A stretch of 64,000 nucleotides of DNA from Steroidobacter gossypii. Its GTDB lineage: Bacteria > Pseudomonadota > Gammaproteobacteria > Steroidobacterales > Steroidobacteraceae. The number at the start of each line of letters is the position of its first letter. Position 1 is the first letter of the stretch. The DNA is taken from NCBI RefSeq assembly GCF_016801985.1, contig NZ_JAEVLS010000003.1, forward strand, positions 434,001 through 498,000. The letters run 5' to 3'. Below are positions 35,675 through 43,462 of the stretch, one piece after another. The notes beneath the pieces are model-generated. The model had not been told where the DNA came from. It saw only the letters and a list, made by a program, of their open reading frames with translations, and made no database searches. The position numbers and the translations under genes were made by a program.

Positions 35675-36897
35675 CGCTTCGCCTCCTCGACGACGCGGGC
35701 GTAGTGACGAGCCAGATCCTCGCTGAGCATGGGCCAGGCGTAACGCTGCTCGGCGCGCTCGCGTGCGGACGCGCCGAGCTGTTGCCGACGATTCGGATCG
35801 CGCAACAGATCGATCACCGTGCGCGCGAAGGACTCGGCGTCGTCCGCGAGCAGGAAATGCTGGCCGTTCTCGCCATCGATGCCTTCGGCGCCGACGGACG
35901 TGGCGACGATAGGCTTGCCTTGCGCCATCGCATCCACCATTTTGAGCCGCGTGCCACCGCCGACGCGTAGCGGGACGACGTAGACGGCGGATTTCGCAAC
36001 CCACGGCCGCACGTCATCGACGAACCCCGGCGCTTCGATGGCAGGATCGCTCGCCGCCGCCGCGAGGATGCGAGGGCTCGGGCGCTGGCCGATGGCAAAG
36101 AAACGAGCCTCGGGCACCGCGGCCTTGACCTTCGGCCAGATCGCGTCGATGAACCACTCGACCGCGTCTCGATTCGCGAACATGTTCATCCCGCCGGTGT
36201 AGATCAGCGCCGGCGTTTCTTCGCCGAGCCGAGGCGCGAAATATTCCGTGTCGACGCCATTGGGGATCACCGCCGTTTTGGCTCCCGGGCAGATCTGTTT
36301 CAGCAGCCGCGCATCGGCCTCCGAGACGGTGATGTTGAGCGCGAACTTGTCGGCCTGCTGCTGCTCGTAGCGAACCAAGCGCTCTGTCTGAGCTCGCACA
36401 TACATTCGAGCCGCCGCGCTCGATTCATGTTCGGCGCGTCGCTTCATCAGCTGCGACTCGATGTTGTGATGAGCGAGCACGGTCGGAACATCGCCGCGGT
36501 ACTGGCGGAAGGGCGCAAGCGCAATCGTGTCCAGATGCAGGACATCCGGCTTGCGCGTCCGGCAAATTTCATCGATCCGCCGGGCGAGCGCAGTGCTCTT
36601 GTGAGCGAGCACGCCGAACGGCTTCGAATACACCGCGCCCGCGGCGAAGGCGACCAGCTTGTGCACTGACGACTGCTTGGGCCACAGCGGAAAATATTCA
36701 AGCTCCGCGCAGAACTCTCCGAGCACCTCTCGACTGCGAGCCAGCGGCTCGCCGTGCGGCAACTCATCGGGATGGTGGAAGGCGAGCAGTTGCACTTCAT
36801 GCTTGCGCCCGAGCTCGCGCAAGAGGTTGAAGCCCCGCTGCAACACGCCTCCGTGGGGTGGATACGGAACGATCTGGGTGACGAAAGTGATGCGCAT
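35671..36897 (-). CDS. Family 4 glycosyltransferase
   Basis: A 408-residue GT-B transferase starting MRITFVTQIVPYPPHGGVLQ, with the acceptor-side VLAHHNIESQLMKRRA and the nucleotide-sugar domain LIYTGGMNMFANRDAVEWF. The donor loop reads VVPLRVGGGTRLKMVDAMAQG, the form found in sugar-transferase PEP-CTERM/EpsH1-like and related EPS GT4s. The EX7E motif is modified (GGTRLKMVDAM), so the leaving-group contacts differ from the other GT4s here. The start at 36897 shares one base with the upstream stop (TGATG), indicating coupling. Confidence 0.86.
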   Translation of the reverse strand: MRITFVTQIVPYPPHGGVLQRGFNLLRELGRKHEVQLLAFHHPDELPHGEPLARSREVLGEFCAELEYFPLWPKQSSVHKLVAFAAGAVYSKPFGVLAHKSTALARRIDEICRTRKPDVLHLDTIALAPFRQYRGDVPTVLAHHNIESQLMKRRAEHESSAAARMYVRAQTERLVRYEQQQADKFALNITVSEADARLLKQICPGAKTAVIPNGVDTEYFAPRLGEETPALIYTGGMNMFANRDAVEWFIDAIWPKVKAAVPEARFFAIGQRPSPRILAAAASDPAIEAPGFVDDVRPWVAKSAVYVVPLRVGGGTRLKMVDAMAQGKPIVATSVGAEGIDGENGQHFLLADDAESFARTVIDLLRDPNRRQQLGASARERAEQRYAWPMLSEDLARHYARVVEEAKR

Positions 36898-38093
36898 CAG
36901 TGAGTGCCGGTCGGCGGATTGCCCAGGATCTCGTCGTAGAGCGCTTGGTAGTCTTCGACCATGTTGCGCACCTGGAAGCGCTCGGCATGGCGCACGCGGG
37001 CCGCGGCGCCCAGACGCCGGGCCCATTCGGGATCCTGCAGCAGGCGATACAAGGCATCGGCCAACGCATCCGAGTCGGCCGAGGGGACGAGCAGGCCGGT
37101 CTTGCCATCCTCGATCACATGTGGATTTTCGCCGACGCGTGTGATCACCATGGGACGCCCGTGCGCCATGGCTTCGAGCACCACCACCGACATGGCTTCC
37201 CACAGCGAAGACTGCACGAAGATATCGCACGCCGGCAGGGCGCAGTCGGACGCCTCCGGGATCCAGCCGAGAAAGCGCACCTGCTGCGGATCGAGCCCGA
37301 GTTGCGCGGCCTGCTCCTGCAGCTGAGTTTGTAACGGACCGCCGCCCACGATCAGCAGCCGGAAGCGGGCGCCCCGGTTTCTCAGTTTCACCGCCGCTTC
37401 CAGCAGATGATGCAGGCCCTTTTGTGGGATGAGCGTGCTGATACTGCCGATGATGGGATCGCTGCAGCCGTCGACCGCCGCCTGCACGACCGGCGAAACG
37501 CGGGGCACGGGCGCGTCCACCCCATTCCACAAGACGCGCATGCGCCGTTCTGGAATGTCGTACAACGTGCGAATCGAATGTGCCTGTGCGTGGCCGACTG
37601 CGACCAGCGCATCCGGAACGCGCCAGAACAGGCGCTCGACCCGCTTGAAATGCGGCTCACGATGCGGGTAGTTGCCGAAATGAAAGGTGTGGATGTGCCG
37701 GACCCTCGGGGTCAGCAGCCGACACGCCGAGCCATCCATGAAGCCGTGCATGTCGTGCGTATGTATCAAGTGGAAATCGCGCTGCTGGATCAGCCGGCGC
37801 AGCTTGATGAAGGTCAGCCGATCCAGCTTGCCATATTCCCGGCCCGGCAACGGCAGCAGCTCCACGCCCTCGCGTTGCATCTCCTCGCCGACCACGCCGT
37901 TCTCTTTCAGGTAACAGACGCTCACGTCGAAGCGCCGGCGATCGATGTTCTTGGCGAGGCACGCCATGACGCGCTCGGCGCCGCCCACGTGCAGCGTCGA
38001 AGCCACGATCAGCACCCGGCGCTTGCGCGCGACGGCGGGCTTCGAACGGCTGGCGGCCTGGGTCCCGCGTACTGGGGGAGCGTCGGTACTCAC
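36897..38093 (-). CDS. Family 4 glycosyltransferase
   Basis: A GT-B transferase, 398 residues from the GTG at 38093. The fold begins RRVLIVASTLHVGGAERVM, with IIGSISTLIPQKGLHHLLEA in the second domain and the GT4 EX7E signature SLWEAMSVVVLEAMAHGRP. An open frame extends to 38267, but that N-terminus is low-complexity and would overlap the divergent esterase gene; no strong ribosome site fixes the exact start. The PHREPHFKRVERLFWRV segment is a basic, membrane-near patch. It is the first gene of the minus-strand GT4-GT4-PaaK-AsnB group. Confidence 0.85.
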   Translation of the reverse strand: MSTDAPPVRGTQAASRSKPAVARKRRVLIVASTLHVGGAERVMACLAKNIDRRRFDVSVCYLKENGVVGEEMQREGVELLPLPGREYGKLDRLTFIKLRRLIQQRDFHLIHTHDMHGFMDGSACRLLTPRVRHIHTFHFGNYPHREPHFKRVERLFWRVPDALVAVGHAQAHSIRTLYDIPERRMRVLWNGVDAPVPRVSPVVQAAVDGCSDPIIGSISTLIPQKGLHHLLEAAVKLRNRGARFRLLIVGGGPLQTQLQEQAAQLGLDPQQVRFLGWIPEASDCALPACDIFVQSSLWEAMSVVVLEAMAHGRPMVITRVGENPHVIEDGKTGLLVPSADSDALADALYRLLQDPEWARRLGAAARVRHAERFQVRNMVEDYQALYDEILGNPPTGTH

Positions 38094-38214
38094 TCGATTG
38101 TCGTGTATTCTTGGCAGCTCGGTCACGCGGGTACCGGTCAGCAGATCTGGAGCCGCGAATGATATCTGCAGAGGGGCGGTGTCCGTGTGACTCAGTTGGC
38201 GGTCGGCGGGGCGC

Positions 38215-38230
38215 AGGTGTTGTCTTTGCC
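38215..38230 (+). promoter_or_regulatory. Weak sigma-54-like -24/-12 element
   Basis: AGGTGTTGTCTTTGCC has the exact GG-N10-GC spacing and 13 of 16 consensus matches. It lies 35 bases before the ATG at 38266. Confidence 0.3.
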
Positions 38231-38265
38231 GACAGCTCGTATCATCGCTCGACGCGGACGAATCC

Positions 38266-38979
38266 ATGTACAGACGACAGTTCTATTGGCTGCTGCCATG
38301 GCTGCTGCTATATGCCGGCGCCGCAAGTTCACAGTCCTCGCAGGACGGAGATGTCCACAAAGTGAATCAGGTCCCATCCACGGCCACTCTGGTGCTGGCC
38401 GGCGCATCGTACGTGGGCGGCTGGAAGGAGCCGTCGCTGCCGGGCTATCGCGTCGTCAATCGGGGCGCAGGCGGCGAGGAGACCCATCAGGTGCTGGCGC
38501 GCTTCGAGCGTGACGTGATCGCCGCCAAACCGCAGGCCGTGCTGATCTGGGGCCACATCAACAACGTGCACCGCGCGCCGCCGGGCGGCATCGAGGCCAC
38601 CAAGGAAAAAGCCAAGGCGGACTACCGCGAGATGGTGCGGCTGGCGCGTGAGAACGGCATCGAGGTGATCCTGGCGACCGAAGTGACGGTCAGCGAGGCG
38701 GTGGGCCTGACCAATCGAGTGGTGGCGTTCATCAACAACCTGCGCGGCAAGCAGAACTACACCGCCTGGGTCAACGAGCACGTGCGCGATGTGAACGCCT
38801 GGTTACGGACGTATGCCCGTGAGCAGGGCCTGCGCCTGTGGGATTTCGAGAAGGTGTTCGACGATGGCGAGGGTTTTCGCAAGCTCGAGTATTCGAGCGA
38901 GGACGGCACCCACATCAGCCCCGCCGGCTATGCCGCCTTGACCGATTATGCCCAGGCGCAGCTGAGGCCAAGGGTTTGA
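38266..38979 (+). CDS. Secreted SGNH/GDSL-type esterase
   Basis: A 237-residue SGNH hydrolase with a hydrophobic leader (FYWLLPWLLLYAGAASSQ), so it is exported. Block I is LVLAGASYVGGW (GAS in place of GDS, Ser as nucleophile). Block II is NRGAGGEETHQVL with its Gly; block III is LIWGHINNVHR with Asn; block V is DGTHISPAGYAAL with Asp and His. All four catalytic positions are therefore present. It likely de-esterifies EPS in the periplasm. It is divergent from the GT4 operon, with a sigma-54-like site in front. The leader may be a membrane anchor rather than cleaved. Confidence 0.82.
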   Translation: MYRRQFYWLLPWLLLYAGAASSQSSQDGDVHKVNQVPSTATLVLAGASYVGGWKEPSLPGYRVVNRGAGGEETHQVLARFERDVIAAKPQAVLIWGHINNVHRAPPGGIEATKEKAKADYREMVRLARENGIEVILATEVTVSEAVGLTNRVVAFINNLRGKQNYTAWVNEHVRDVNAWLRTYAREQGLRLWDFEKVFDDGEGFRKLEYSSEDGTHISPAGYAALTDYAQAQLRPRV

Positions 38980-39003
38980 TGGGCAGGACGCCCGAATGGG
39001 GCG

Positions 39004-39019
39004 GGCGCATGGATGCGCC
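39004..39019. repeat. Short perfect palindrome after the esterase gene
   Basis: GGCGCAT at 39004-39010 pairs with ATGCGCC at 39013-39019 around two bases. No T-run follows on the plus strand, so it is at best a weak terminator for the esterase gene. Confidence 0.4.
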
Positions 39020-39027
39020 GCAGGAAC

Positions 39028-39067
39028 CGTAAAAAAATGCGTCAAACGTCGTAAAAAAATGCGTCAA
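39028..39067. repeat. Two 18-bp perfect direct repeats
   Basis: CGTAAAAAAATGCGTCAA occurs at 39028-39045 and again at 39050-39067, a 22-base period (about two helical turns). A perfect 6-bp inverted repeat, GCAATG at 39069-39074 with CATTGC at 39079-39084, follows directly. This may be a paired regulator site upstream of the oxidoreductase gene at 39232. Confidence 0.85.
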
Positions 39068-39231
39068 CGCAATGTGAGCATTGCATCGCAGACCCGCGCC
39101 GGCGGGCTACGCGATCATGCGCGGATCCTGTCCGTTTGACCTAGTGCCTGAATGCGCCCGGTTGGTGTCCACTAGCGGGCTGCAAAGTCACCGAGAATCG
39201 TGGGGCGCGAAGGGCCCGTTGAGAATCAAGA

Positions 39232-40347
39232 ATGCCTACCTGGCTCATCAACCTGCTCGGCTCGATCTATTCCAAGCTGCCGGTGGCGATCCGCCCGCCG
39301 CTCAAGCGCCTGTTCATGTGGGGTCTGATCCGCATCCAGGGCCTGAGCTCCGGCCGGCGCGTGCAGCATGGCAAGCATGTCGAGTTCCTGGATTTCGAGA
39401 TCGCCCACCTGGAGCCTTATGAGTTCCTGTCGCCCGCGCCGAACGAAGTGCAGGTGCGCGTTGCGCGCACAACGGTGAGCCCGGGCACCGAGCGCGCCGT
39501 GCTGTGCGGTTTGCCGGGCGCGCGTCGACCGTTTCCGTATGTGCCGGGATATTCCGCCGCCGGTGAAGTGGTCGCCGTGGGCAAGAATGTGAAGGGCATT
39601 GCGGTGGGCGACCAAGTCGCGGGCCGAGTGCATCACTCGAGCGATGAGACCGTGCCGGCCGCATTGTTGTTTCGTGTTCCGCCGGGCGTCGCACCGGAGT
39701 CGGCCAGCTTCATCGAACTGGGCATCATCACCTTGCAGGGCATTCGCAAAGCCAAGATCTCCGCAGGCGATCGCGTGGCGGTCGTGGGCCAGGGCTTGAT
39801 CGGCCAGCTCGCCAATCGGCTGGTGCGCGCCGTCGGCGCATCGAGCGTCATTGCGGTGGCGCCGAGCCGCCGTCGCGCCAAGACAGCGCTCGCGGGCGCG
39901 GGCGCCGATGAATTCATTTCGCTCGAGAAGGGCAACCAGGTGCTCGATGACATCCAGGCCGACGTCGTCATCGAGGCGGTGGGCACCCCCGATGCCGTCA
40001 CGACTGCGATGCAATGCGCCCGCGACGGCGGCAAGGTCGTGTTGTTGGGCAGCTCGCGCGGCTTGAGTCGCGACGTGGACATCTGGTCCACCACCCAGCA
40101 GCGCAATCTCACTATCATCGGTGCGCACATCAGCGCCATTCCCGAGCGCGACGCCAGCCTGACGCGCTGGAGCTACCGGCAGGAAGGCAAGCTGTTCCTG
40201 GATCTGCTGCACGCCGGTCGCTTGCAAGTCGCCGATCTGATCACATGGCACGCCGCGCCCAACGAATGCAACGCCGTTTTCGAAGTGCTGGCCAAGGGCG
40301 GCGCCGATCAGGTCGCGATCAGCTTCAACTGGCAGGCCGCGCGCTGA
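39232..40347 (+). CDS. MDR-family oxidoreductase (zinc-ligand-poor)
   Basis: A 371-residue medium-chain dehydrogenase. The N-terminal GroES-like part has TTVSPGTERAVLCGLPG and VPGYSAAGEVVAVG; where zinc enzymes have GHExxG there is GYSAAG, so the catalytic zinc site is probably lost. The nucleotide fold has VAVVGQGLIGQLANRL and ADVVIEAVGTPDAV. The N-terminal 60 residues (LINLLGSIYSKLP) are amphipathic. In many EPS loci an MDR of this type is fused to a Gfo/Idh/MocA domain as a bi-domain oxidoreductase; here the second part is the separate gene at 40416. It likely modifies a nucleotide sugar. Confidence 0.8.
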   Translation: MPTWLINLLGSIYSKLPVAIRPPLKRLFMWGLIRIQGLSSGRRVQHGKHVEFLDFEIAHLEPYEFLSPAPNEVQVRVARTTVSPGTERAVLCGLPGARRPFPYVPGYSAAGEVVAVGKNVKGIAVGDQVAGRVHHSSDETVPAALLFRVPPGVAPESASFIELGIITLQGIRKAKISAGDRVAVVGQGLIGQLANRLVRAVGASSVIAVAPSRRRAKTALAGAGADEFISLEKGNQVLDDIQADVVIEAVGTPDAVTTAMQCARDGGKVVLLGSSRGLSRDVDIWSTTQQRNLTIIGAHISAIPERDASLTRWSYRQEGKLFLDLLHAGRLQVADLITWHAAPNECNAVFEVLAKGGADQVAISFNWQAAR

Positions 40348-40415
40348 TCACGCAGTAATCGAGCCATCAGCGCCGCGGCGCAAATCGAACAAAGTTTCTT
40401 GCAGAGGTGACATCG

Positions 40416-41465
40416 GTGGAACCGTTGAGAATTGGTATTGCAGGCGCCGGCGCCATTGCGCAGCGAAATGCGCGCGAGGCGGCGACGTCCGGCGCGGCGA
40501 AGATCGTCGGCGTCTTCGATGTCAATCAGAAGGTCGCGCGCGACATGGCGAGCGCGCTCAAGGCCCCGTTCTTCTCCACGTACGAAGATCTGCTGCGCAG
40601 CCAGGAAGTCGAAGCGGTGTTGCTCTCGACGCCGCATCATCTGCATCGGCCGCAGACCGTGCAGGCCGCCAACGCCGGCAAGCACGTGCTGGTGGAAAAG
40701 CCGATGGCGAACAATCTCGAGGAAGCGGAAGAGATGATCCGCGCCTGCCGCGAGAACGGCGTGAAGCTCACCGTGAACTACAGCTTTCGCTATCTGCCCA
40801 AGATTCGCAAAGCCAAGGAGCTGATCGACGCCGGTCTGCTCGGCACCATCACCGGCATCCAGATCATTTCGCATCAGTTCAAGGACCCGGGCTACTGGAC
40901 CGGCGCGCGCAGCAACTCGCCGGACAACTGGCGCGCCTCGCGCGAGAAGTGCGGTGGCGGCTATCTGATCATGAATGTCTGCCACATCATCGATTACATC
41001 TATTTCCTCACCGGCCTCAAGGCGTCGCGCATCTATAGCGAATACGGCACCCTCGGCTCGCCGGCGGAAGTCGAAGACATCATTTCGATTTCATATCGGC
41101 TCGACAACGGCGCGATCGGCTCGATCAGCGCCAGCTCGATCATGCGCGGCACGGAGCAGTCCGAAGAGCGCATCTGGGGCACCAACGGCAGCCTGATCCT
41201 GAACGGCGAGGGCATCTCGTTCTATTCGACGCGGCCCATCGATGGCAAACGCCCCGGCCAGCTGTACACCCTGAAGAAATTTCCGGAGTTCAGCTGGACC
41301 GCCGAGTGGGTGCGCCAGTTCGCCGCCGCCGTGCGCAAGGCGGATGGCCAGCCGGAAGTGTCCTCCCGCGAAGGCTGGGAGAACCTGGCTTTCATTCGTA
41401 GCGCCTATGCCTCGCTCGAGCGCGGCGCGCCGCTCGAGATTCCAAAGTTCGAAACGGTCAGGTAG
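40416..41465 (+). CDS. Gfo/Idh/MocA-family oxidoreductase
   Basis: A 349-residue NAD(P)-dependent sugar oxidoreductase. The dinucleotide motif is IGIAGAGAIAQRNA, the catalytic-strand motif VLVEKPMANN carries the conserved Lys, and KCGGGYLIMNVCHIIDYIYF includes the substrate-side Asp/His helix. Two GTG codons compete: 40407 overlaps its own AGAGG site, so 40416 is preferred. Together with the MDR protein upstream it recreates a bi-domain oxidoreductase as two polypeptides. It probably oxidises or epimerises a UDP-sugar precursor of the EPS. Confidence 0.87.
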   Translation: MEPLRIGIAGAGAIAQRNAREAATSGAAKIVGVFDVNQKVARDMASALKAPFFSTYEDLLRSQEVEAVLLSTPHHLHRPQTVQAANAGKHVLVEKPMANNLEEAEEMIRACRENGVKLTVNYSFRYLPKIRKAKELIDAGLLGTITGIQIISHQFKDPGYWTGARSNSPDNWRASREKCGGGYLIMNVCHIIDYIYFLTGLKASRIYSEYGTLGSPAEVEDIISISYRLDNGAIGSISASSIMRGTEQSEERIWGTNGSLILNGEGISFYSTRPIDGKRPGQLYTLKKFPEFSWTAEWVRQFAAAVRKADGQPEVSSREGWENLAFIRSAYASLERGAPLEIPKFETVR

Positions 41466-41479
41466 CAGTCGTGGCCGCA

Positions 41480-42238
41480 ATGATCAATGACACAGCGCAG
41501 TTCAAGCTGACGGTGGAACGCGTGCAGCCGCCGGTTGCCGCACGCGGCACGCCGCAGACCTATGGCGTCGCAAGCGCCGAAGGCGCTGCGACGGGGCGAG
41601 TGCTCGCGCTGCTGCCCGGTCCGGATGTGAGCACGGTCGAGGTCGAGAGCACTCGGTGCATTCCCATCGATGGCCACTTGAGCGCGGAGCATGCGCTGCA
41701 TGTGCCGGCGCTGGCGATCTCGCTGTGGGCGTGGGAGACGATGCAGCTCGAGATCGGCGAGGCTGCGCTCTACACCGCCGAGTCGCCGTTCGAACATTTC
41801 TTGGGCGAGACCGCGTTGCTGCGTGGCGCACTGCCGGTGCTGCAACTTGGCGCGGCGTCGAACTACGCAGCTCCCGAAGGCGTGCAGGTGCTTACCGCCG
41901 GCGAGGCAAGCGAGCTGCTCGCCGATCTGAGGGCTCGTCTTGCGGACAGCGTTGGTTTCGCAGCGGTGGACGCGAGCGGCAAGGCCGAAGTCACCGACGT
42001 GATATTCGAGGCGCTGCCGCGCTGGGGCAGGCTGTTGCTCGCTGCGCATCGGCCCGCGCCGATCAATGTCGACTTTTATAACAATGTGCACAGAAAAGGC
42101 ATCGACATGCGCGGCGGTTCATTGGATCCTTTGCGACTGTTCGACCCCGCGCAGCGAGGGACCTATGACGTGTTCGTCCGCCGCGCCATCGCGCTTTTGA
42201 TGCGACGCCCGGAGGCGGTGCTGCCAAAGCGCGGGTGA
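41480..42238 (+). CDS. Unidentified protein with faint MDR-like pattern
   Basis: A 252-residue protein, no named family recognised. The order of features echoes an MDR enzyme: an IPIDGHLSAEHALHVPALAI segment in the place of the hydrophobic MDR core, LQIGEAAL-like stretch (LEIGEAALYTAE) where the nucleotide fold would start, and a C-terminal INVDFYNNVHRKGIDMRGG like the end of sugar dehydrogenases. No GxGxxG dinucleotide motif or zinc ligand is seen. It may be a non-catalytic partner of the two oxidoreductases just upstream. The start could be the GTG at 41471; the ATG at 41480 is used. Confidence 0.55.
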   Translation: MINDTAQFKLTVERVQPPVAARGTPQTYGVASAEGAATGRVLALLPGPDVSTVEVESTRCIPIDGHLSAEHALHVPALAISLWAWETMQLEIGEAALYTAESPFEHFLGETALLRGALPVLQLGAASNYAAPEGVQVLTAGEASELLADLRARLADSVGFAAVDASGKAEVTDVIFEALPRWGRLLLAAHRPAPINVDFYNNVHRKGIDMRGGSLDPLRLFDPAQRGTYDVFVRRAIALLMRRPEAVLPKRG

Positions 42239-42244
42239 GGCTGC

Positions 42245-43462
42245 ATGATCGCCGACACATCCTCGGTTAGCGTAAGAGACGCGGCCCGACCGGTTCGCGT
42301 CTGCATGTTGAGCTACTACTATGCGCCGCATTACAGCGGCTCGGCCATCCAAGCTCGCAATCTCAGTTTGCATCTGCAGCCGCGTGGCGTGGAGCTGTTC
42401 GTGGTCAGCGCCAACATGACTGGCAGTGCGGAATACGAACTGGTCGACGGCATCCCGGTGTATCGCTTGCCCGTGGTGAAAGACCCATCGCTGCAGGTGC
42501 CGTCGTTCATGCTGAGACTGGCGATGTTTCTGATTCGTCGACGCAACAGCTACGACGTGATCCACGCGCATGGAACGTTGCAGCATGCGATCGCATCCCC
42601 GGTCGCGCGTCTGCTCGGCAAGCGCTCGCTCTTGAAGGTCGCGATGGCCAACAGTGACATCGACTTCGACCGGCAGGGGCGGCTGTGGGGCCGCGCCAAT
42701 CGGTACATGGTGAGTCGCTTCGATCGTTACATCGCCACCAGCCGGATCATCCAGGACGAATTCAGTCGCCACTCGTTCGCCAACGGCCGGGTGTACCTCA
42801 TGCCCAACGGCGTGGACACCGACACCTACCGTCCGTGCGCGACTCGCCAAGAGAAATCCGAGCTGCGCGCGTCCCTGGGGTTGCCGGACAAGCCGACGGT
42901 TTGTTTCGTCGGCATCATCATCTCGCGCAAGAACGTCGATCTCGCCCTGCGCGCCTGGCGTGAGGTGCGCCGGGAGCAGATCGATGCGCAACTCGTGCTC
43001 GTCGGCCCCTTGCCCGACCGTAGCGACGCAGGCGCCTGGCGCTACTACGAGGAGCTGCTCGGCTACATCGAGCGCGAAGGTTTGAAGGATTCGGTGATCT
43101 TCACGGGCTTCAATCTGGCGGTCGCGAGTTACTTGCGCGCGTCCGATATCTTTCTGTTTCCGTCCAAGCAGGAAGGCATGCCGAATGCGTTGCTCGAGGC
43201 GATGAGCTCGGGGCTGCCGAGCGTGGCTTCCAGGATCAGCGGCACCGAGGATTTGATCGAGCAGGGCAGCAATGGCTTCATGTTCGCCCTGGAGGACGAG
43301 CCGGCCTTCGGGCGCACCTTGATCGAGCTGCTGCGCAATCCCGAGCTCACCCAGCGCGTCGGCGATCAGGCGCGTCGGTTCGTCGAACGGTCGTATTCAC
43401 TCCGCGCGCTGTCTGCCAGCTACGAGCAGATCTATCGCGACCTGATAGCCGCCCGCGCCTGA
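42245..43462 (+). CDS. Family 4 glycosyltransferase
   Basis: A 405-residue GT-B transferase with VCMLSYYYAPHYSGSAIQAR at the N-terminal domain. The acceptor region holds YDVIHAHGTLQHAIASP; the donor domain has VCFVGIIISRKNVDLALRAW and the EX7E signature KQEGMPNALLEAMSSGLPSV. It is cytoplasmic and adds an EPS sugar. The stop shares a base with the next ATG (TGATG at 43460-43464), giving tight coupling to the GT-C gene. The ATG at 42245 follows the previous stop by 6 bases. Confidence 0.88.
   Translation: MIADTSSVSVRDAARPVRVCMLSYYYAPHYSGSAIQARNLSLHLQPRGVELFVVSANMTGSAEYELVDGIPVYRLPVVKDPSLQVPSFMLRLAMFLIRRRNSYDVIHAHGTLQHAIASPVARLLGKRSLLKVAMANSDIDFDRQGRLWGRANRYMVSRFDRYIATSRIIQDEFSRHSFANGRVYLMPNGVDTDTYRPCATRQEKSELRASLGLPDKPTVCFVGIIISRKNVDLALRAWREVRREQIDAQLVLVGPLPDRSDAGAWRYYEELLGYIEREGLKDSVIFTGFNLAVASYLRASDIFLFPSKQEGMPNALLEAMSSGLPSVASRISGTEDLIEQGSNGFMFALEDEPAFGRTLIELLRNPELTQRVGDQARRFVERSYSLRALSASYEQIYRDLIAARA

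Noticed and set aside
39028-39067. Direct repeat as a CRISPR fragment
   Set aside because: Only two copies with 4 bases between; no spacers and no cas genes.
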